Shown here piece after piece: positions 52,160-59,341 of a DNA stretch of 64,000 bases. The notes under the pieces are model-generated. The model made no database searches, was not told the DNA's origin, and was given only the letters and a program-made list of their open reading frames with translations. Made by a program: the position numbers and the translations under genes. Source of the DNA: Basidiobolus meristosporus CBS 931.73. Its lineage: Eukaryota > Basidiobolomycota > Basidiobolomycetes > Basidiobolales > Basidiobolaceae. Position 1 is the stretch's first letter, and every line of letters begins with the position of its first letter. The stretch spans positions 26,565 to 90,564 of the forward strand of contig MCFE01000344.1 in assembly GCA_002104905.1 (NCBI GenBank). The letters are read 5' to 3'.

Positions 52160-53136
52160 TAGACAGCTTGTTGCCAGGGTAGATGAAGTAAATGGTTAAG
52201 GCTTTGACAACACATCACAAAGTATGAGTAGGTGAGATGAAGCTGATGTACCATATCAAGAAGCAGCTAATGAAAGTAACTTGTTAGAAAAGTAGGGATT
52301 AAGAAAATGCAACAGTGGGATATAGTAGTAAATGTTCATACCTTAACAGCAGTAACCATAGAATAATGGTCAATTAAGAGGGTTTTTTAATCTTGGATAT
52401 GTTGGGCAAATTATTACATCTAAGAGTTGCCAGGGATTATTTCCCAGGACTATGGATGGTGTAGCGGTAGCAGATTCAGTGCTCAATTTACACAAGGCAA
52501 AAAAACAGATGTCAAAGAAGGGCCTTATCTGATGTATTTGTTGAACAGAGACCTGGTTCTTTTATTATTGCTGTGCTCAAAGACTTTCAAGGAGTACAGT
52601 TCTCAATTATGTAATTATTGCATTGGTTCTAAAAGATGGTTATACATATGAATGCCCAGCATCAGGTATTATTTGATTATTATATTCATCAATAATATGA
52701 TAATATAGACTAACAAACGCCTAGAACTCATATTGCATTTTGTCCTCTACTGTATTATTTAAATCTGGGAAACGGCAGATCATTGTTGACAGATATTCTT
52801 CAACTATAAAATATATTGGTCATATAATGATCTACATTCACAAAGAACAAATTGAATCAATGCTTTATATACGCCAAGCTTCTCCCAAAAGGAGATTGGT
52901 ACTATATCTCAATCACGACCACTTCATCGCATATGCGGCCAATCCAGAGCACATCTATTCCAGTATAATCGCGAATTGATGCTCCATCCAACAATAGCGG
53001 CTTCATGATGGTTTCATTACTAACATCACTAATGGTCAGTGAATGGCGTGCTGGGAGTGATTCGTCATCAGACCCACAGACCATCTCAATATAAAGAGTC
53101 GTGCGAATGCCTTGCACAGACATAGCATATTCCATC
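52160..53136. other. AT-rich subtelomeric region
   Basis: No gene is recognised. The last ~150 bp before 53137 presumably contain the promoter of the epimerase gene. Confidence 0.4.
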
Positions 53137-54121
53137 ATGGCTCCCACCAAGGTCTTCATCACTGGTGCTACTGGATACATCGGAGGAAGCGTATTGACAG
53201 AGCTGCTGAAATCTCCCGGGAAGTACACTATCTCAGCACTTGTAAGAAAGAAGGAGCAGGGTGAAAAGCTTCAGAAATTGGGTGTCACTCCCATCTATGG
53301 TAGTCTACAGGACTTGGATGTTCTCTTTGAGGCTTCGAAAGCCGCTGATGCGGTGGTCCACACCGCCAACGCGGACGACTTGCCATCCGCTCAAGCAATT
53401 GTCAAAGGTCTCAAGGCAAAGAATGATAAGAAAGCTGTCCTGGTCCACACATCCGGAACGGGAGTGCTGACTTGGGATCACGACAACATGGATCCTTACG
53501 ATGATGAGGACATGGCCAGAATTCATTCGATCCCATTGCAGGCCTTGCATAAGGATGTTGACGCGTGGATCTATGACAATGTGGATGACATTACTGCAGC
53601 CATCATTGCCTCCCATTGGAACCGGCCCGTTCAAAAAATCATCCCAACAAGTCATCAACCTGGCCAAGGCTTCGGTGAAAAGAGGAGAGGTTGGTTACGT
53701 TGGGAAGCGTAAAGATGTGATCTGGGGGGATGTAAACATCAACGATCTGGGCGACTTCTATATTCTTGTTCTGGATGGTCTCTTGGCTGGAAAAATCGAG
53801 TCTGGTAAAGAGGGCGGCTGGTACTTTTGTACCAACAGTGAGCACACATGGTACAAGATCTCAGAAATTCTTGCGTCTGTATTATACAAGCTTGGGCTCG
53901 TTAAGAACACGAATATCACCGAGTTTGAGCAAGAATACCTGGATGAGTTCCTGGGGGGTAAATACTCAACCTTTGCATACGGAAGTAATAGCAGAGCAGT
54001 GGCTAACCGATCCAGAAAAATTGGATGGAAACCGCATGGGCCTAATGCCTACGAGACTTTGGAGGAGGAGATCAAATACATCGTAGAGTCTGGCGAGGTC
54101 CATTCCAAAAGCAACGTTTAG
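53137..54121 (+). pseudogene. NAD-dependent epimerase/dehydratase (extended SDR), frameshifted
   Basis: The N-terminal half is a Rossmann fold of the atypical/extended SDR type: VFITGATGYIGGSVLTELL with GxxGxxG at about 10-16, then ISALVRKKEQGEKL, YGSLQDLDVLFEAS, ADAVVHTANADD and KKAVLVHTSGTGVL. This frame runs to about 53640. The C-terminal half is in another frame, from about IGTGPFKKSSQQV through KRGEVGYVGK, DVNINDLGDFYILVLDGL, GWYFCTNSEHTWYKI and YGSNSRAVANRSRKIGW to the stop at 54121. Between them, at about 53607-53625, the ATIYG-type segment that normally follows ITAAIIA is missing and the frame changes, with no GT-AG pair to explain it. This looks like a deletion with frameshift, or a sequencing error. 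There are no other introns, unlike neighbouring genes. Substrate unknown. Confidence 0.75.
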
Positions 54122-55499
54122 TGGGCCATCGTGCACTTATTTTGCAATAAATATCATTGGAGAGTAGAACCCTATTCATTGATCCGGATCTGGTCTCACC
54201 ACGTTAACAAAATCTCGACTGGAGATGAGGGAAATTTATGATGTTTGTCAATCCATCCTTCTGGGTTGGCTACCATCAAAGGTTGTTTACGTTTCTAACC
54301 CTATCACAGGTTGATTGATACTTGTAAGAAAGATCTTTCATAACTACCCTTGGTCCACTGGCTGTATGAACAACATTCTGGAGCTTGCATCAGATTCCGC
54401 TGGTTGATCATATTCTATATTTGTGGTAGAACCAAGACTTAGTTAATACCGTTTATTTGAATAAATTCATCAACATGTGGTACACTTGAAGTGAAAGTGT
54501 GCAGGGGGAGAGATCAGCTCTATCCATAGCTTGGCAGAAATCATGGCTTTACTCACTGTGGTTGTTGTTGTCCTTGGTGTACCAATGCCAGAGATTTCCC
54601 AACAAAGGGAATGCTCAACTTCACCTCATCAGTCAACATCACTCTAGTGGATCAACTGTCGAAGTCAAGGATGGACCAGTGCAACCGCAGTCCCAGTGGA
54701 AACAACGCGCCGAAGAATAAGATTAAGGGGAAGCTCTCATTTGCCAACTTCAGAGTCTGCGCTGGGTGGCTCAGTACATCACTGGTGCGCAATCTCAAGG
54801 CCGAGGGATGTTGAACACGTGGAGGCTGAGCCAATCATCCATACCCCCACAAGCTTCATTGGAAGTGCAGGCCAGGATGATCACAATGTCTCACCAACAG
54901 GAGCATTCACTATTGTAGATGCTGCTCCCAACTATCGCCAACATGACCAATCCGCAGGTTGCAAAAGTCGTAGCACCCTACCTATTCCAAGGAGGCCTAG
55001 ACTCACCACGGCCGGTGTACAATGCACTCTCAGCATTGATCTGTACAGTGACACATACTAACCTCTTGGCCCAACACTCCAATCAGTCGATGAAGAGGGA
55101 ATAAAATTGCCTTTTTATGTTGCATTTTGCTTAATATTTTCAGTGAGTTAATGCTGAAACAATTTGATTTATACAACCTGGTTGCCATCATGACATACCA
55201 GAAACACGCCGAATGCTCTAATTACACACGTGTCCCATTTACCAGAAGTCCAATTGGTACAATCTACCCTGTCTATCATATTATCCAGATATGGGTGGGA
55301 TACGTACGGTTCACGTTGATCACCTGAAGCATTTGACTTAATACACTATCTGATTGTTGATATCAATTTTATTATAACGTTAATTGGGCTCCCACAGTGA
55401 AAAGCCTTACACAAAGTACTAATTTCAAGTTATTTTGCTTCAATTTGCTTTGTGTTCCTAATATTAAATACGTAGAATTGACATGTACTGTTTGCATTG
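54122..55499. other. Subtelomeric region with fragmentary open frames
   Basis: Several 60-120-codon open frames in different phases (about 54499-55104) look protein-like in composition, including a hydrophobic start (MALLTVVVVVLGVPM) at about 54543. They do not join through clear splice sites. They may be a decayed gene for a secreted or membrane protein, but no family is recognised. Confidence 0.3.
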
Positions 55500-55740
55500 C
55501 AAACTTTGTAATTACACCTATATGCTCACCTAAATTAGTCACTAGGATCATTGTCTACAAATGTTGGAGAATTCTGGCCAAATTCCTTGTTGGGATTTAC
55601 TTGATATTTTCACCATAATATCAAGGCACCCAGACCATGAACTTTCTCAAAGTATAACAGACAGCTACATACTTAGCACACATGCACTTGGGAACTTCCC
55701 AAGCTTATTATAAGTGTGTGTTTTGCTAAGACCATGTATA
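55500..55740 (+). repeat. Partial copia LTR
   Basis: LTR blocks in direct order: TTTGTAATTACACCTATATGCTC, CACCTAAATTAGTCAC, TTGGGATTTACTTG, ACCCAGACCATGAACTTTC, TTTTGCTAAGACCATGTA. It ends exactly where the next LTR starts. Confidence 0.75.
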
Positions 55741-56086
55741 TGTTGTAAAAATTCATAATTCCACCTAAATATTCACCTAACCTGTCACTTGGATCAATAC
55801 CTACAAATCCTAGAGAATACTGACCAAATTTCTTTTTTGGTTTACTTGAATATTTTCACCAAAATATCAGGTACCTAGAGCATGAAAATTAGAAAGGTTG
55901 TCCAAACAGCCCCAAACTTTGCACACATGCTATTGGGACCTTTCTAAGCCCATTCTATGCATTTGTTTTGCCAAGACTATGTAAAAGTATAAATACCCCT
56001 TTTACATTTAATCAATCATTAAGTGAAAATCAAACAAACCACTCATTCTTCAAATCACTTCCAATATCTCCAAGACTCTTACAACA
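55741..56086 (+). repeat. Copia LTR of a partial element
   Basis: A near-full-length LTR (TGTTGTAAAAATTCATAAT...TTACAACA), followed directly by gag-start sequence. Confidence 0.88.
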
Positions 56087-56301
56087 GACTATGAGTCCCA
56101 AGCTGTCACTCTCTGCCTTGTCTACTACTGCTATTTCTGGAATTTTCCCCACTGCCAAAAAGTTGGATGGATCTAACTGCCAAGTATGGAAGGTGAAGAT
56201 GAAGATGCTGACACATGAAAGAGGCCTTTGAGATATTGTCATGGGAGAAGAATGCCCTCCTAAAAGTGTGGAAGAGGAAACCTTAAAGTACCAGAAGAAA
56301 G
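56087..56301 (+). pseudogene. Copia gag fragment (N-terminal), internal remnant
   Basis: It matches the first ~70 codons of element 1 gag, beginning with a degenerate primer site GACTATGAGTCCC. An in-frame TGA occurs where element 1 has a TGG (about 56229). It stops abruptly at an LTR start, giving an LTR - 215 bp - LTR unit. Confidence 0.85.
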
Positions 56302-56598
56302 TGTTGTAAAAATTTGTAATTCCACCTAAATGTACACCTAGCTTAGTCACTTAGATCATTACATTCAAGTCCTAGAGAATACTGACCAAAATCCTTGTTG
56401 GGATTCACTTTTCCAAACAGCCCCAAGCTTTGCACACATGCTCTTGGAACCTTCCTAAATCTAGCCTTTGTGTTTGTTATGTCAAGACTATGTAAAAGTA
56501 TAAATACTCCTTTTACATTCAATAAATCATCAAGTGAAAACCACATAATCTATTTGTTCTCTTAAATTACTTCCAATATCTCCAGGACTCTTACAACA
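56302..56598 (+). repeat. Copia LTR with internal deletion
   Basis: 297 bp; it lacks about 55 bp between GGGATTCACTT and CCAAACAGCCCC compared with the 350-bp LTR. Confidence 0.85.
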
Positions 56599-56713
56599 GG
56601 TTATGATCCCCAAGCTGTCACTCTCTGCAATGTCCACTACTGCTATTACTGGAATTTTTCCCTCTGCTGAAAAGTTGGATGGATCTAACTACCAAGTATG
56701 GAAGGTGAAGATG
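56599..56713 (+). pseudogene. Copia gag fragment (short)
   Basis: It starts GGTTATGATCCCC (primer site with one change) and matches gag up to AAGGTGAAGATG, then switches to unrelated sequence. Confidence 0.85.
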
Positions 56714-57412
56714 TCCTATGAAAAATAATTTGGTCCTGTGGGTGGATCCAATCCAGATCAAATGCCAGGATCCCATTTAGAGACCATCATGATACCAGCA
56801 GCTTGGAATTAGTGACCCTCCTAATGATCTTATGACAGGATCACAATGGTGTTTTGCTAATTTTACAACCAAATAAAGGGATAAAACTTGACAAGATATA
56901 ATTGGTGCTGTGACAATATTTGCATGGTATTGTTTTGGTCTTTTAGTGCTCTATAACTATTTTAAGTGGATCCAATTGGCCAGGACATCCAATTGCTTTA
57001 TATGGCAAGAAACTTGAAGGTATTATGATGGCCTCACAGCAAGACTCTGATGGCATTATATTGGTAGTATGACAGCCTACAGCTGGTTCTGTATAAAGCT
57101 ACCGTACCAATTTACCAAATGGTGTTTCCTTTCTCTACCTCCCCTTATGCAATTCATATATTCCACTGTAGAATCACCCCTCTTTATTTGCCTACCCACT
57201 ACTACCTTTGGTATTCCACATATAGTTCAGATAAAAAAAAACTATGGCCTCCTGCTTACCAACCTCTATAAAGAAGCACACCTGCCACAAGTGACATACT
57301 TCTATCACCTCAACTTTACGGCTTTTAGTGTGATACTTGCAAAGATGCCATATACCTTGTACTGCTGATAACATATACATCTTGCAAACATATGCTTGGT
57401 TGTTGCCACTTC
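56714..57412. other. Unrecognised 0.7-kb block between copia fragments
   Basis: This sequence has no match to the LTR or gag and no coding motif. It separates two LTR-gag fragments and may be another repeat or captured DNA. Confidence 0.4.
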
Positions 57413-57761
57413 TGTTGTAAAAATTTGTATTCCCACCTAAATATTCACCTAACTTAGTCACTTAGATCATCACCTTCAAATCCTAGAGAATACTGACCAA
57501 ATTCCTTGTCAGGATTTACTTAAAACATTTTCACCAAAATACCAGGTACCCAGAACATGAAAATTCTCAAAGTTGTCCAAACAGCCCCAAACTTTGCACA
57601 CATGCTCTTGGGACCTTCCTTAACCTATTCTACATGTTTGTAATGCCAAGACCAGGTAAAAGTATAAATACTACTTTTACATTCAATAATTCATTAAGTG
57701 AAAACCTCATAATCTACTTGTTCTCCCAATCACTTCCAATATCTCCAAGACTCTTACAACA
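57413..57761 (+). repeat. Copia LTR (young) of truncated element
   Basis: 349 bp, close to the LTRs of elements 1 and 2, followed by an intact primer site and gag start. Confidence 0.93.
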
Positions 57762-57941
57762 GGTTATGAGCCCCAAGCTGTCACTCTCTGCAATGTCTAC
57801 TACAGCTATTACTGGAATTTTTCCCTCTGCTGAAAAGTTGGATGGATCTAACTACCAAGTGTGGAAGGTGAAGATGAAGATGCTGCTACAAGAAAGAGGC
57901 CTTTGGGATATTGTCATGGGAGAAGAATGCCCTCCTAAAAA
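57762..57941 (+). pseudogene. Copia gag fragment cut at telomeric-repeat seam
   Basis: It has the intact GGTTATGAGCCC site and ATG, and matches the first ~58 codons of gag through CCTCCTAAAAAC. The sequence then becomes ATAGGGTTTTTAGGGGGG, a degenerate telomeric repeat running into the 3' end of retroelement A. Confidence 0.92.
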
Positions 57942-57957
57942 CATAGGGTTTTTAGGG
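57942..57957 (+). repeat. Interstitial degenerate telomeric repeat at copia/element A seam
   Basis: ATAGGGTTTTTAGGG resembles TTAGGG units with small changes. It separates the broken copia copy from non-LTR element A. Confidence 0.7.
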
Positions 57958-58896
57958 GGGAGACAGTCACCAACAGGTGAAATCTTTATTTCAGTTGAAA
58001 CAAAGAAGCCAGCACTACTGTTGTAGCTTTGATACAAGAGTGTGTAGCTGAGGGGAATTTGTAGGTAAGTTAATAAGAAGTGATGATAGTTCTTCAGTGC
58101 TCAAGACACTGTTCAGTGGGAAGGGGGGTAGCAAGAGAGGTAAGAATGACTTGTGAACAACATTAATGAGGGGAATGTGATAAGGATTGATATTCATCAT
58201 AAAGGGAGTGTGCTGCTGCAGATACTGCTGCCAAAGGTCTGTCAAGTACCTCAGGTAGGCCAGCTTGGGTTTTTCTGACTGCAGAATATAGTGAGCAAAC
58301 TTCTTGATTTCAGGATCTCCAAGTATAGTTCTCCAGCAGGAGTCAGGTGTAGTGTGGTGTGTTCTCTTCCAGGCCTTAATCAGTGGGTTGTTGCAGTTGT
58401 GAAGTCTGAGGTATAATTTGGTTCTAAGGTAGAGAAGTCTGATCTTATAGGGCATAAACCCAAAAGCACCAAGAATAGCATGTCTGTAGGGGCATTCAGG
58501 CAAATGAGGCACCAAGGAGGTAATGCACCATACTGCAAACTTGTCAAGCTTAGTGCAGTCTCTAGAAGTAAGAGAGAGAAGTGGTAAGCCAAATTCCAGG
58601 ACAGGGAAGACAAACTGCTCGAGTAGAAGGAGGCAGCTGGGAGCTGAAGTTGTAGGAGGAGTAACAGCCAGTAGCTTGTGGAGTGCCTGTCTTGCAAGGA
58701 TAATTCTCTTCTTCAGGTGTGCTCCAGAGTCTAGTCCAGTAGGAAGGAAAGGAAAGCCAAGATATGTAGCAGAAACCTGAGCAGGTAGAGTGGAGTTCTG
58801 CAAGTTGATGGGAGAGCCCAAAGGTACTGTCTTTGCAATGGAAAGCTGGAGATTATTCTTCTGCAGATACTGGTGGATGGTCTGGGAGTCTTGTTG
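57955..58896 (-). mobile_element. Telomere-associated non-LTR retrotransposon copy A, 5'-truncated
   Basis: About 0.94 kb, nearly identical to the 3' end of element C. On its sense (minus) strand it keeps the RT C-terminal and terminal regions of ORF2 (a 303-codon frame at 58926-58015), the stop, a ~65-bp 3' UTR with AATAAA, a small hairpin (57967-57980) and a terminal C-run. The 5' end is cut at CAACAAGACTCCC (58896) and abuts telomeric repeats, as expected for incomplete reverse transcription. Confidence 0.9.
58015..58896 (-). pseudogene. ORF2 C-terminal fragment of element A
   Basis: The frame is intact from the truncation point to the stop and matches element C ORF2 from the end of the RT domain to the C terminus, with a few substitutions. 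It lacks the endonuclease and the RT catalytic motif. Confidence 0.9.
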
Positions 58897-58910
58897 GGTT
58901 AGGGTTAGGG
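58897..58910 (+). repeat. Interstitial telomeric repeats between elements A and B
   Basis: GGTTAGGGTTAGGG lies between the truncated 5' end of A and the 3' end of B. Confidence 0.9.
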
Positions 58911-59250
58911 GGAGGAAAGTCACCAAGTGGTGAAATCTTTATTTACTTATGACAAGTATTTAAAGAAGCCATGTTAATCTTAAGTTATTCCTAGAAAGCT
59001 AGGTCTGAGAGATATCTTCCTGGTAAGCCAGGTCTGAAAGCTGAGAAGCTGAGTGGTACTATATTTCCTAGTTAGCTAGGTCTGAGAGAGGTTTCCTGGA
59101 AAGCCAGGCCTGAGAAGTGAGAATCTGATTATATCTGAGCTAAGTTATATTGGTTTGCGGTAACTGAATTGTGGCCGGAATGGCCAGTAGACTGGGGGAA
59201 CTGAGAGGAATTTCTGGGCGATCACTGGCCAAATTTACTAGGCAAATCTG
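58911..59250 (-). mobile_element. Non-coding telomeric retroelement B (tail-sharing)
   Basis: A ~340-bp unit between telomeric repeats. Its sense (minus-strand) 3' end shares with A and C a GAAGCC block, an AATAAA-containing AAATAAAGATT, the UCACC-loop-GGUGA hairpin (58920-58933) and a pyrimidine/C-run. The rest does not match C and has no open frame. Four 5-bp-stem hairpins occur at 58990-59003, 59019-59032, 59067-59080 and 59095-59108. It is either the 5'-truncated 3' UTR of a related family or a non-autonomous element using the same tail. Confidence 0.7.
58990..59108. repeat. Four-hairpin repeat array in element B
   Basis: The stems are CCTAG/CTAGG, CCTGG/CCAGG, CCTAG/CTAGG, CCTGG/CCAGG with four-base loops AAAG, TAAG, TTAG, AAAG. 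Each is followed by a TCTGA-like word (CCTGA after the fourth). The pair of hairpins seems to be duplicated, and within each pair one stem position changes A:T to G:C on both sides. Confidence 0.9.
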
Positions 59251-59280
59251 GGTTAGGGTTAGGGTTGAGGCGAAGGGTTA
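59251..59280 (+). repeat. Interstitial telomeric repeats between elements B and C
   Basis: GGTTAGGGTTAGGGTT, followed by a degenerate GAGGCGAAGGGTTA, then the G-run of element C. Confidence 0.88.
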
Positions 59281-59293
59281 GGGGGGGAGACAG

Positions 59294-59307
59294 TCACCAA
59301 CAGGTGA
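59294..59307 (-). promoter_or_regulatory. 3'-terminal hairpin of element C
   Basis: TCACC-AACA-GGTGA on the plus strand, 7 bases from the terminal G-run. It is present with the same stem in A (57967-57980) and with loop AAGT in B (58920-58933). It is probably a recognition structure for the reverse transcriptase. Confidence 0.65.
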
Positions 59308-59341
59308 AATCTTTATTTCAGTTGAAACAAAGAAGCCAGCG

